NCBI RefSeq assembly: GCF_016785185.1
Contig: NZ_JAEKDY010000016.1
Reading direction: 5' to 3' (one strand)
From: Heyndrickxia sporothermodurans
Lineage (GTDB): Bacteria; Bacillota; Bacilli; Bacillales; Bacillaceae_C
DNA length: 46,352 bases
A model generated the notes under the pieces. It searched no databases. It was not told where the DNA came from and saw only the letters and a list, made by a program, of their open reading frames with translations. Below are positions 1-7,557 of the stretch, piece by piece. Both the position numbers and the translations under genes were made by a program. Within the stretch, counting starts at the first letter, position 1; every line of letters begins with the position of its first letter.

Positions 1-162
1 ACAGCAAAGGAAAATGGCCTAAACCCATATTATTACCTTCGCTATTTATTTGAGAAGTTACCTAACATTGATCTGACAGATAAAAATGCCCTGGATAAAG
101 TACTGCCTTGGTCAACAACACTTCCAATCGTTTGCATAGATTTTAAAAACTTACCTAAATAA
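1..162 (+). CDS. IS66-family transposase, C-terminal fragment
   Basis: The reading frame is open from the window edge to a TAA and gives 53 residues. They contain NGLNPYYYLRYLFEKLPN and then LPWS, the usual C-terminal end of IS66-family transposases (TnpC type). Only this tail is inside the window, so nothing can be said about the DDE catalytic core. It is followed by a hairpin and by an IS66-like terminal sequence. Codon use looks like the host. The family call rests on recalled motifs, not on a search. Confidence 0.8.
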   Translation, partial: TAKENGLNPYYYLRYLFEKLPNIDLTDKNALDKVLPWSTTLPIVCIDFKNLPK

Positions 163-169
163 TAACTCG

Positions 170-196
170 ATCCCCATCTGGTTGACAGGTGGGGAT
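170..196 (+). terminator. Hairpin after the IS66 transposase
   Basis: An 11-bp stem with one G-U pair (170-180 with 186-196) and a 5-nt loop lies just after the transposase stop. The following U-tract is weak (TATTTTA), so it may be a terminator or a structural hairpin of the IS end. Confidence 0.5.
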
Positions 197-262
197 TATT
201 TTACGCTTACATTTTATTATGTAGATTTAAAAGAAATGATTAATTTAGCTATTTCAGCAGAT

Positions 263-297
263 AAAAAAGCTAGAGGTATTTTCCCTCTAGCTTTTTT
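263..297 (-). terminator. Terminator of the 287-1048 gene
   Basis: A perfect GC-containing stem GCTAGAGG/CCTCTAGC (269-276 with 284-291) is flanked by A6 on the left and T7 on the right, so it can work in both directions. On the minus strand it overlaps the stop codon of the gene at 287. Confidence 0.8.
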
Positions 298-1048
298 TGA
301 TTTTTGATGGGTTGTTAATTTTATAATAAACAGGAGCATCAATGATGAATTTTTCTTCAACATCTTTTCCTTTAGGTAATTTCTTTTTTACTATTTTTCC
401 ATTAAAATCTAGTGTGTCACCTGGAACGAGCTCCAATTTCTTTAATGTTTTCGAGTGAGAACACCAACAAAGATCAATTTCAATCGGAGTCTCTTCATGG
501 ATAACAACATTTTCAAGAATAATTACTTCATCATTTTCCTCATTAAAGTTATTCCAGCTTAATGCCAATTGCTTAACTGCTGCTGTAAAATGTACTTTTT
601 CTTCTGGTAATTGGATCTTTGCAGGCTTCTCTTGCTTTTCTTTTTTAGTAGTTTTTTTATGTAATGTTTCTGATTTTTCCTCTTTGGTTTGAGAAATTTT
701 TGGTTCTTCTTTTTTCATAGGTGTTGATTGTTCAGTATTGCCGGAAGAGACATATACTTTTCCGAAACTTGGTGATTGCATTTCCTTTAAATAGGCGGGG
801 TGGATGCAGCTTAAATTCCCATCTTCAAATTCAATAATAACCGTATTATATTCTTCGGTTTTTCCATATATTTCGTAACCGATTATTTTAACTGTGCTTT
901 TTTGTTTATCGTCTTTAAACCAGAATTGTTTTTTTACTTCCTTTGTGGTGGATAAACCCCATTCTCGAACTTTTTCTTCATAGTGTTTTTCATCTTGAAA
1001 CTGAGAATAGTCTCCCTTTGGAGGAAGATACAATGTGTTATTTGTCAC
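287..1048 (-). CDS. Hypothetical protein with Lys/Glu-rich linker (253 aa)
   Basis: I do not recognise this protein. From the start used here it has an N-terminal part (about 1-95) with alternating hydrophobic residues, a low-complexity linker (about 105-145) rich in Lys, Glu, Thr and Gln, and a compact C-terminal part (about 150-245) with a WCSHSKTLKKLELVPGD segment that could be a small beta-barrel. There is no signal peptide or membrane segment. A longer frame begins at a GTG at 1057. However, AAGGAAGTGA (1063-1054) is nearly a perfect anti-16S match and sits 5 nt before a second GTG at 1048, and the 1057 GTG lies inside this site, so I chose 1048. It has its own terminator and is likely a single-gene unit. 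Confidence 0.7.
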   Translation of the reverse strand: MTNNTLYLPPKGDYSQFQDEKHYEEKVREWGLSTTKEVKKQFWFKDDKQKSTVKIIGYEIYGKTEEYNTVIIEFEDGNLSCIHPAYLKEMQSPSFGKVYVSSGNTEQSTPMKKEEPKISQTKEEKSETLHKKTTKKEKQEKPAKIQLPEEKVHFTAAVKQLALSWNNFNEENDEVIILENVVIHEETPIEIDLCWCSHSKTLKKLELVPGDTLDFNGKIVKKKLPKGKDVEEKFIIDAPVYYKINNPSKIKKS

Positions 1049-1152
1049 CTGAGTCACTTCCTTTCTTAACTATTGTACACGATATTCATTCGTGTAGAAA
1101 ATTGAAAGCGGGTAAAGTTAGATAAATATCTTACCTTAACCGAAGAAACATT

Positions 1153-2805
1153 TTATTTTAGCTCTTGAATAAGGGCTCTTGCTGTTTGGCGACCAGTGAA
1201 AAGGCAACCACCGACAAATGTTCCTTCAAGAGAACGGTAGCCATGTACTCCGCCACCCCCAAAACCAGCAACTTCCCCAGCAGCATAAAGTCCATTAACT
1301 GGACTGCCCGATGTGTTTAATACTCGACCGGATAAGTCCGTTTGCAATCCTCCGAGCGTCTTCCGACTTAAAATATTTAATCGAACGGCAATTAATGGAC
1401 CATTTTTCGGATCGAGAATTTTATGTGGTTTTGCTACACGAATAAGTTTGTCGCCAAGATATTTACGAGCGCCACGTAATGCAGTAATTTGTAAATCTTT
1501 CGTAAATGTATTATCCATTTCTCGATCTCTAGCAATAATTTGACGTTCTATATCTGCAAACTTGATCAAGTTAGTACCTGTTAACTTATTCATCCCATCA
1601 ACAAGCCCTTGTAAGTTTTCAGCTATGACGAAGTCTTCACCTTTATCCATGAAAGCTTGAACGGGGGCGGTGGCACCTGGTTTTACACGTGACAAAACTT
1701 GTCTTATGCTTTTGCCTGTTAAATCCGGATTTTGTTCCGATCCGGAAAGTGCAAATTCTTTTTCGATAATTTTTTGTGTTAAAATAAACCAAGAATAATC
1801 ATATCCGGATTCTTGAATGGCCTCTAACGTTCCTAATGTATCAAATCCCGGGAAATTTGGAGCCGGGAAACGTTGACCTTTCGCATCAAGCCAAAGTGAG
1901 GAGGGACCTGGAAGGATGCGAATACCATGCATAGGCCAGATTGGATCCCAATTTTTAATTCCTTCTGTATAATGCCACATACGATCTCTATTTACGATTC
2001 GGCCGCCAGCTTTTTCAGTTATTGCCAACATACGACCATCCACATGCTCCGGTACACCGGAAATCATCTTCTTAGGAGGGGCACCCAATCTTTTGGGCCA
2101 ATTTTTCCTAATCAGCTCATGATTCGCACCAATTCCACCGCTTGTCACGATAACTGCTTCGGAATAAAATTCGAAGTCACCTATTACTTCCCGTGAGCTT
2201 GATTGACCACGAGTGGCAGTGCTAGCTACTAGTTTAGATCCTTGTACTCCAACGACCGTACCATTTTTAGTTATTAATGAATCAACTCTATGTCTAGGTC
2301 GATAATCAACGAAATCATTTTTAATTGCATTTCGAACTCGTGTCTCAAATGGTTTTACAATCCCTGGACCTGTACCCCAAACAATATGAAATCGAGGGAC
2401 AGAGTTACCATGACCTTCAGCTAAATAACCTCCACGTTCGGCCCAACCAACAATAGGGAAAAATCGTACACCTTGTGAATATAACCATTCTCGTTTTTCA
2501 CCGGCTGCAAAGTCAACATAGGCTTCGGCCCATTTTTTTCCCCAGTAGTCTTCGTCGTCTCTATCAAATCCAGCAGTCCCTAACCAATCTTGCCAAGCTA
2601 GATCCCGTGAATCCATTATTCCCATTCTGCGTTGCTCAGGTGAATCAACTAGAAATAATCCGCCAAATGACCACCAAGCTTGGCCGCCTAAGGAGCTTTC
2701 AGGTTCTTGATCGAGAAGTAAAACGCGTATATTTGCGTCTGCGAGTTCGGCAGTTGCTACCAAACCAGATAAACCAGCCCCTATAACAATTACATCATAT
2801 TCCAT
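1153..2805 (-). CDS. FAD-binding dehydrogenase (3-ketosteroid dehydrogenase/fumarate reductase flavoprotein superfamily)
   Basis: This is a 550-aa flavoprotein. The N-terminus has a dinucleotide-binding motif VIVIGAGLSGLVATAELA (about 5-22) followed by an acidic strand end (LLLDQE). The C-terminus has GLYAAGEVAGFGGGGVHGYRS, the second FAD-contact region typical of fumarate reductase/KstD-like flavoproteins. The Trp-rich stretch after GGQAWWSFGG is characteristic of a bacterial branch annotated only as FAD-binding dehydrogenase. The substrate is unknown; the superfamily carries out FAD-dependent dehydrogenation or reduction. It is cytoplasmic with no leader. The ATG follows AGGGGGAT at 8 nt. 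A good sigma-A promoter lies upstream at 2879-2907. It appears monocistronic. Confidence 0.85.
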   Translation of the reverse strand: MEYDVIVIGAGLSGLVATAELADANIRVLLLDQEPESSLGGQAWWSFGGLFLVDSPEQRRMGIMDSRDLAWQDWLGTAGFDRDDEDYWGKKWAEAYVDFAAGEKREWLYSQGVRFFPIVGWAERGGYLAEGHGNSVPRFHIVWGTGPGIVKPFETRVRNAIKNDFVDYRPRHRVDSLITKNGTVVGVQGSKLVASTATRGQSSSREVIGDFEFYSEAVIVTSGGIGANHELIRKNWPKRLGAPPKKMISGVPEHVDGRMLAITEKAGGRIVNRDRMWHYTEGIKNWDPIWPMHGIRILPGPSSLWLDAKGQRFPAPNFPGFDTLGTLEAIQESGYDYSWFILTQKIIEKEFALSGSEQNPDLTGKSIRQVLSRVKPGATAPVQAFMDKGEDFVIAENLQGLVDGMNKLTGTNLIKFADIERQIIARDREMDNTFTKDLQITALRGARKYLGDKLIRVAKPHKILDPKNGPLIAVRLNILSRKTLGGLQTDLSGRVLNTSGSPVNGLYAAGEVAGFGGGGVHGYRSLEGTFVGGCLFTGRQTARALIQELK

Positions 2806-2878
2806 TTATATCCCCCTAAATAATTATTGTTGTTATTGGAATATATAAACTTGTCTGAATTGTATTGATACTATTTAT

Positions 2879-2907
2879 ATTATAGTCGGGTGTCCATCTT
2901 ATGTAAA
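2879..2907 (-). promoter_or_regulatory. Sigma-A promoter of the FAD dehydrogenase gene
   Basis: On the minus strand TTTACA (2907-2902), a 17-nt spacer and a perfect TATAAT (2884-2879) form a near-consensus vegetative promoter. The leader to the ATG at 2805 would be about 65 nt. Confidence 0.7.
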
Positions 2908-3035
2908 TGTGACAAAACTTTTTAAAGTGATGTGGAAATTTGGAAGTAAATGTTGAAGTTTGTAATTTTTTTGTCACCTTTTTTTTAGATTTACCCATTA
3001 TACTAGTTGGAGTAGAAAAACTCGAAGGTGATTAA

Positions 3036-3920
3036 ATGACTAACAAGCAAAACCAGAGAAGAAAAAGAATGATTTATGAGATTGGAGCAATAATAATCAT
3101 CTTACTATTTATTGTCGGATTTTCTTTTAGAGGAACGGAAGATGATGTAATGGTGGCTGTTAAAAAACAAGGTCCTCCGAATGAAATTCCTATGATGGAA
3201 AATGCCCCTCAACTAAAACAAACGATGAAAGGTTCAATTTATGCAACTTCTATAATTCAGAAAGAAAAGGAAGTAATTCAACAAGAGAAAAATCAAAAGA
3301 TTGTTTATTTAACATTTGATGATGGGCCTTCATCTGATGCGAACGAGTTACTTGATGTTCTCGACCATTATGGTGCAAAAGCTACGTTTTTTATGCTAGC
3401 TCCTCATATAAAAGCATATCCCGATGTTGTTAAACGGATGGTAAAAACGGGATATGCTGTAGGTCTTCATGGTGTGACACATGATGCTCGTCAATTTTAT
3501 CATTCTAAGAAAAGTCCATTGCATGAAATGCAGGAGGACCAGAAAGTGCTTGAGAAAATTACTGGTGTGAAATCGACACTTATTCGAACCCCATATGGAA
3601 GTGTTCCGTATATGTTGGATTCGTATCGAAAAGAAATTGAATTATATGGATTCCAATTGTGGGATTGGGATATCGATAGCGATGATTGGAAATCAAATAG
3701 TAAGGCATATGTTTCACGTGTTATAAACGGAATTAAATTTATGGATAGTATTGGAAAGCATCCTGTTATATTATTACATGATCGTGGGCCAACAATTAAA
3801 TATTTGCCAATATTATTAAATTGGTTAAATAAAAATCATTATGTTACAAAAAATCTTGAAGAAAGTATGGACGCATATAGTTTTAAATGTAATGACCGTT
3901 GTCATCCTTATGGTTCATAA
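3036..3920 (+). CDS. Polysaccharide deacetylase (NodB domain), membrane-anchored
   Basis: A predicted carbohydrate esterase 4 enzyme that removes acetyl groups from a cell-surface polysaccharide, probably peptidoglycan. A positively charged N-terminus and one hydrophobic segment (about 14-30) anchor it with the catalytic part outside. The NodB motifs are present: TFDDGP (D95, D96), a metal-binding HGVTH (H145, H149), RTPYG (R184), DWDIDSDDW and LLHD (H248). The 294-aa length and layout resemble B. subtilis YheN-type proteins; I do not assign a symbol. The ATG is preceded by GAAGGTGATTAA. The downstream lipoprotein gene starts 30 nt later and is probably co-transcribed, which supports a wall-related role. 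Confidence 0.85.
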   Translation: MTNKQNQRRKRMIYEIGAIIIILLFIVGFSFRGTEDDVMVAVKKQGPPNEIPMMENAPQLKQTMKGSIYATSIIQKEKEVIQQEKNQKIVYLTFDDGPSSDANELLDVLDHYGAKATFFMLAPHIKAYPDVVKRMVKTGYAVGLHGVTHDARQFYHSKKSPLHEMQEDQKVLEKITGVKSTLIRTPYGSVPYMLDSYRKEIELYGFQLWDWDIDSDDWKSNSKAYVSRVINGIKFMDSIGKHPVILLHDRGPTIKYLPILLNWLNKNHYVTKNLEESMDAYSFKCNDRCHPYGS

Positions 3921-3950
3921 TATAATAGATTACCAGAAAGGGGGATAAAG

Positions 3951-4625
3951 GTGAAAAAGAAGGGTACGATAAAAACAATTGTTTTCATTTTTGCAATTGT
4001 CACAGCAAGTATAACAATTCTTGTAGGGTGTGAATCGGCAAATAAAGAGATTGCTTCAATTTATCTTCACTTGGAAAAAGCCGCAAATCAGGAATCGAAT
4101 TTAAGTAAATATCAAAATGATCTGAATAACTTGCAAAAAGAAGAAAATAAACTGTATACATCAATACTTAATTTAAAGGTTACGAGTAAAAAAATTGATC
4201 CAATACTTGATAAAGCGCGTGAATCATTACAAAAGCGGCAAAAGCTTATTCAGAAAGAAAATACTATTATCGAAAACTCGTATAATGAAGCAAAAAAGAT
4301 TAAGCCAATTATGAAAAAAATTGACGATCAAACCCTTCGAAATAAGACGAAAAAAGTGGCAAATTCTATTAATAAACGTTATGAAATATACAAAAAAATT
4401 TACAATTTATCAAATGAAAATATAAAAGCTGATCAAAAGTTATATAATTATTTACAACAAAAAAACATTCATATTACAAATTATGATAAACAAATTAAGA
4501 AATTTAACAAGGATAATAAACAATTGAAAGACCTTAAAGAACAGTTTAATCTTTATACAAAGCAGTATAATAAGGAGAAAATGACGCTTTATAAAGCAGG
4601 AAATTTGAAATGGTCTTCAAAATAA
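3951..4625 (+). CDS. YkyA-like cell-wall-binding lipoprotein
   Basis: A 224-aa exported lipoprotein. The hydrophobic leader ends in the lipobox ILVGC with the lipidated Cys at residue 27. The rest is highly charged and predicted to be almost all alpha-helical coiled coil (repeated Lys/Glu/Gln/Asn heptad-like pattern from about 35 to 215). This fits the YkyA family, described as putative cell-wall-binding lipoproteins; their molecular role is unknown. The start is GTG with the ribosome site AAAGGGGGAT. It follows the deacetylase gene by 30 nt and is likely in the same transcript. Confidence 0.75.
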   Translation: MKKKGTIKTIVFIFAIVTASITILVGCESANKEIASIYLHLEKAANQESNLSKYQNDLNNLQKEENKLYTSILNLKVTSKKIDPILDKARESLQKRQKLIQKENTIIENSYNEAKKIKPIMKKIDDQTLRNKTKKVANSINKRYEIYKKIYNLSNENIKADQKLYNYLQQKNIHITNYDKQIKKFNKDNKQLKDLKEQFNLYTKQYNKEKMTLYKAGNLKWSSK

Positions 4626-4702
4626 AAAATGATAATCTTAGTTAAATTATAAAAAGGGATATACGTATTTCTACTTTATAAAAAATTATTTGGGGGGTAT
4701 GA

Positions 4703-4867
4703 ATGAGTAATAATAAAGAAAATGTTATATTAATTGCCTCCGCTTCAAAAGAATACGGAAAAAAAGTTGTTACCAATCGATTAAATCAAATGAAACGTGA
4801 TCGTGCAAATCTACGGAATAAGTTATCTAATATCAAGACAACTACACGTTATGTAAACAACATATAA
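4703..4867 (+). CDS. Small basic protein of unknown function (54 aa)
   Basis: The frame MSNNKENVILIASASKEYGK... runs to VNNI and is followed directly by a strong terminator. A G-rich ribosome site (TTGGGGGGTATGA) precedes the ATG. A competing ATG at 4699 stops after three codons. The protein has many Lys, Arg and Asn residues, no Cys and no membrane segment. I do not recognise it. Its position after the lipoprotein gene and before the terminator suggests it is the last gene of that transcript. Confidence 0.5.
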   Translation: MSNNKENVILIASASKEYGKKVVTNRLNQMKRDRANLRNKLSNIKTTTRYVNNI

Positions 4868-4878
4868 TTGTTTTTACG

Positions 4879-4912
4879 AAGATGTTCCCTGTAACAGGGG
4901 CATCTTTTTTTG
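4879..4912 (+). terminator. Rho-independent terminator
   Basis: GATG and CCCTG (4881-4891) pair with CAGGG and CATC (4895-4904) across a 3-nt loop with a small internal bulge, followed by T8. It closes the deacetylase/lipoprotein/small-protein transcript. Confidence 0.8.
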
Positions 4913-5019
4913 CAACTTATTGCAAAAAAGAACGTATATTCGTATAATGAAAGAAACAGAATGTTTTTTTACATCCTTTGTTTTAAATATTTTTTCTATT
5001 TTTCCAAAGGAGTGATGTT

Positions 5020-5802
5020 ATGCCTAGAAATCCAGGTATTGCAGATGAGATTATTGTTAATATGTATAAGAGTGGTATGTCATATAGTGAAATGATTCCT
5101 ATAATTGGATTATCTGATCGAGGCATTCGAAATGTTCTTTATAAACATGGAGTGAAAATGAATCGCGAAAAATCATCTGGACAACCTCGCAAGCATTCAG
5201 TTAATGAAAACTTTTTCAAAGTTTGGTCTCATGAAATGGCATGGGTTTTAGGACTTTTTTGGACGGATGGACATGTTCATAAGCAAACCAATACTATCTC
5301 ATTCTCCCAAAAGGATGAAAAAATTCTTCGATTAATTGCAAAATTAATGGAAGCTGACTATGTCTTAGCACCTTTTGGAAAAACGAAAATAACACCTACA
5401 CTAAATATTTACTCAAAATCTATGAAGATGGACCTTAATGCACTAGGAATTATGCCAAATAAATCCTTAACTGTTCCGTTTCCGGATGTACCAAAGGAGT
5501 TTTTACCTTCATTTATACGAGGAGTGATAGATGGAGATGGATGGGTTCAGCGTACGGGATATGTAATGAACATCACAACAGGCAGCTCACAATTTGCAAG
5601 TGGACTTTTAAACGTATTTCAGACATGGGATTTACGCTCAGAGATAACAACTACAAATACTAAAACTGGGAAGGTAATCTATCGTGTCTGGGTGAAAGGG
5701 AAGTTTGATTTACCTAAACTAGCTGATATTATATATAAAGATGCAAATGATTATTTTATTCCATATAAAAGAAATTTTATGACCCTTCATAAAAAAATGT
5801 AG
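5020..5802 (+). CDS. Free-standing LAGLIDADG homing-endonuclease-like protein
   Basis: A 260-aa protein with an N-terminal helix-turn-helix-like part (about 7-45, DEIIVNMYKSGMSYSEMIPI then GLSDRGIRNVL) followed by two LAGLIDADG repeats. Repeat 1 is WVLGLFWTDGHV (acidic D83). Repeat 2 is FIRGVIDGDGWV (D171, D173). Both repeats keep the acidic residue needed for metal binding, so nuclease activity is possible. It is not inside an intron or intein that I can see: it has its own strong ribosome site (AAAGGAGTGAT), ATG and stop, with no split gene around it. It could be a homing endonuclease or a LAGLIDADG-derived DNA-binding regulator. A small gene follows after 22 nt. Confidence 0.8.
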   Translation: MPRNPGIADEIIVNMYKSGMSYSEMIPIIGLSDRGIRNVLYKHGVKMNREKSSGQPRKHSVNENFFKVWSHEMAWVLGLFWTDGHVHKQTNTISFSQKDEKILRLIAKLMEADYVLAPFGKTKITPTLNIYSKSMKMDLNALGIMPNKSLTVPFPDVPKEFLPSFIRGVIDGDGWVQRTGYVMNITTGSSQFASGLLNVFQTWDLRSEITTTNTKTGKVIYRVWVKGKFDLPKLADIIYKDANDYFIPYKRNFMTLHKKM

Positions 5803-5824
5803 CATGAAATAAGGAGTGATCTTA

Positions 5825-6196
5825 ATGTGGAAATTAGTAAATGGAAGTTTGGTTCAGGTAACAGATACTTCAAGAGTAAAATTCAGAACAAATATTAGCA
5901 AACGTTTATTAGATCAATTAAATGCTTTGGCCGAAGAACATGACACTCATGTAAATTATCTAATTGAAAATGGATTACAACATGTGCTTTCACAAGGAGT
6001 AATTTTGTTTAATAAAAAAGAGAGACCTAAAGATCGGATTCAGTATAAAACTACTTATGATAAAGAATTATTAAATTGTGTAAAAGAATTTGCTAAAAAT
6101 CATCAATTATTTATAAATGATGTTATTGAATATAGCGTTAAGTATATCGACACAAAAAATATAAAAAAAATTGGTCATAAACACAGGGTAGAATAG
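5825..6196 (+). CDS. Small protein with two ribbon-helix-helix-like segments (123 aa)
   Basis: The sequence contains two similar segments: KFRTNISKRLLDQLNALAEEHDTHVNYLIENGL (about 18-50, shown in part here) and YKTTYDKELLNCVKEFAKNH followed by FINDVIEYSV (about 79-110). Each has a beta-strand and then two helices, as in ribbon-helix-helix DNA-binding domains. Related Bacillus proteins are sometimes labelled rRNA methyltransferase, which nothing here supports: no SAM-binding motif is visible. A frame extension to GTG 5816 exists. The ribosome site AAGGAGTGAT (5811-5820) overlaps that codon and lies 4 nt before the ATG at 5825, so I use 5825. It lies 22 nt after the LAGLIDADG gene and is probably co-transcribed with it. 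Confidence 0.65.
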   Translation: MWKLVNGSLVQVTDTSRVKFRTNISKRLLDQLNALAEEHDTHVNYLIENGLQHVLSQGVILFNKKERPKDRIQYKTTYDKELLNCVKEFAKNHQLFINDVIEYSVKYIDTKNIKKIGHKHRVE

Positions 6197-6258
6197 GTTG
6201 TTAACATATTTATCTTAACGCCCCCACCATAATATATATTATCGGAAGTTAATTAATG

Positions 6259-6322
6259 AAAATTAATTCCGTCTCAATTCAAAAGAATACTCGTTATATT
6301 GAGACGGAATTAATTTTTTTAT
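6259..6322 (+). terminator. Very long perfect hairpin after the 5825 gene
   Basis: A 20-bp perfect inverted repeat (6259-6278 with 6298-6317) with a 19-nt loop, followed by T-rich DNA. The stem ends in A/T tracts and has a GC core CCGTCTC/GAGACGG. It lies about 60 nt beyond the stop codon. It could be a strong terminator for the upstream pair, but the length of the perfect stem is unusual for one. Confidence 0.6.
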
Positions 6323-6456
6323 AGTGTTCCAAAGTTCATCAGTATTAAAATAATTAATGTGCAGGATAATGTTATACCCGAATTTGACATTTACTAAATC
6401 AAAAAAATACTCTTCGCTTTTTTATTTTTTAGTCACTACTAATATCCTTATTAAGT

Positions 6457-6915
6457 TTACATAATATTCTCATCCGTTTGTTCCTCATTGTATGTATTAT
6501 CAACAATTTTAGGATTTATTTGCTTTAGTTCATAAATAAACTCGGCTTGATTTTTTGGCGAAATGATGATCGTATGCCATTTGTTATATTGAATTTCGAT
6601 TCGATCCATTGATAACGCCGGGCTTGAGATAATGTTTTTTGTGCTTTCTATCGTTTTAATTTCATTTATGTCGATTATTGCATATTTAAACGGACCAGCA
6701 ATAATTTTCAGCTTTCCGTTATTAATTTCATAATATGTATTCATCCATAACCAAGTAACAAAAACAAGCGAAATACTTACAATGATTAAGCCGAAAATTG
6801 AATCTGAGTCTTCGAGCCCATGAATTAATAAAATAATAATTGTCCCAAGCAAAACTATGAATAAACTCCAAGTAATAATAGTAATGATAGGTCCTTTTTT
6901 AGAATAAAAACGCAT
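6457..6915 (-). CDS. Membrane protein with bacterial PH-like domain (YyaB type)
   Basis: A 152-aa protein with two hydrophobic segments near the N-terminus (about 11-33 and 39-60) and a C-terminal cytoplasmic-looking domain: YYEINNGKLKIIAGPF, then IDINEIKTIESTKNI, SSPALSMDRIEIQY and ISPKNQAEFI. This pattern matches the short bacterial PH-domain proteins of the YyaB type. The function is unknown. The frame extends to a GTG at 6933, but the G-rich ribosome site GGGGGA lies between that GTG and the ATG at 6915, so 6915 is preferred. Confidence 0.7.
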   Translation of the reverse strand: MRFYSKKGPIITIITWSLFIVLLGTIIILLIHGLEDSDSIFGLIIVSISLVFVTWLWMNTYYEINNGKLKIIAGPFKYAIIDINEIKTIESTKNIISSPALSMDRIEIQYNKWHTIIISPKNQAEFIYELKQINPKIVDNTYNEEQTDENIM

Positions 6916-7005
6916 AACTCTATATTCCCCCACTTTTTATCTCTACTATTGTGTATACGAATCACAATCATAATAGTTTCAAATAAATTGGCTTTATAAA
7001 TAATC

Positions 7006-7032
7006 AAAAAAACACAGGTAATCACCTGTGTT
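7006..7032 (-). terminator. Terminator of the staygreen-domain gene
   Basis: AACACAGGT (7011-7019) pairs with ACCTGTGTT (7024-7032) over a 4-nt loop. On the minus strand it is followed by a T-run (complement of 7006-7012). It overlaps the stop codon at 7031. Confidence 0.8.
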
Positions 7033-7498
7033 AAGAATTGACCGATTCTTTTTTTAAATATTTCCTTGCTGTACCCATATATAGTGTTCGATAGAACTCA
7101 GGATATTTTGCTTTTATTTCAATGTGTATCGGTGCATCCAATAGCAACGGATGATAATGTAAGAATCGCTTATCTGCGTCAATAATATGTGCGATGAGCT
7201 GAGGTAACTCTTTTTGATAAATCATATAACGAACTTGATCTAGTTTGTCGTTATAGCTATCTGAGTTTATGTTTATTCTTCCTAAAAGAATGTATTCCCC
7301 CATTTTAGTTGTCCACTCTGCCTCAATTACGCTGAAAAGACCATTTGTTAACTTCGTAAACGGAAATTGTGTTCCGATTGACAAATACCATTCACCGGTT
7401 GCTTCAGAATGTGTTAATGTGTATTTTCTTCCTTGTAAGGGATTTAAATCTGTCGCCGGTGGAATGATATTAATAGATAAATTGTCTAAATGATCCAT
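7031..7498 (-). CDS. Staygreen-domain protein
   Basis: A 155-aa protein. The segment GRKYTLTHSEATGEWYLSIGTQF (in part), the later EWTTKMGEYILLGRI and the C-terminal half fit the bacterial proteins assigned to the staygreen family. In plants and algae, members (SGR) remove Mg from chlorophyll a; this organism has no sign of chlorophyll, so the bacterial role is unknown. There is no signal peptide. The frame extends to 7594, but the ATG at 7498 follows AGAGGGG at 9 nt, and this start avoids overlap with the upstream gene. Both genes point the same way and are 59 nt apart, so they may share a transcript. Confidence 0.65.
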   Translation of the reverse strand: MDHLDNLSINIIPPATDLNPLQGRKYTLTHSEATGEWYLSIGTQFPFTKLTNGLFSVIEAEWTTKMGEYILLGRININSDSYNDKLDQVRYMIYQKELPQLIAHIIDADKRFLHYHPLLLDAPIHIEIKAKYPEFYRTLYMGTARKYLKKESVNS

Positions 7499-7557
7499 GA
7501 TAAGCATCCCCTCTTTATCTATGCTTAACATATTGTATGATACTTGCCTATAAAAGG

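Larger units (their letters stand above)
1..210 (+). mobile_element. Right end of an IS66-family insertion sequence
   Basis: The transposase tail is followed by 48 nt of non-coding DNA ending in TTACGCTTAC. Its reverse complement starts GTAAGCG, which fits IS66-family terminal inverted repeats (5'-GTAA...). The element would therefore end at 210. IS66 elements make 8-bp target duplications, so ATTTTATT (211-218) would be one copy. The other end lies outside the window, so this cannot be confirmed. Confidence 0.6.

Noticed and set aside
2816..2998. 60-codon minus-strand frame upstream of the FAD dehydrogenase
   Set aside because: It is AT-rich, has no ribosome site, and contains the sigma-A promoter of the neighbouring gene.
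4910..5095. 61-codon plus-strand frame overlapping the LAGLIDADG start
   Set aside because: It overlaps the well-supported gene at 5020 in another frame and starts inside the preceding terminator's T-run.
5020..5802. LAGLIDADG protein as an intein or intron-encoded ORF
   Set aside because: It has its own ribosome site, start and stop, and no host gene is split around it in the window.
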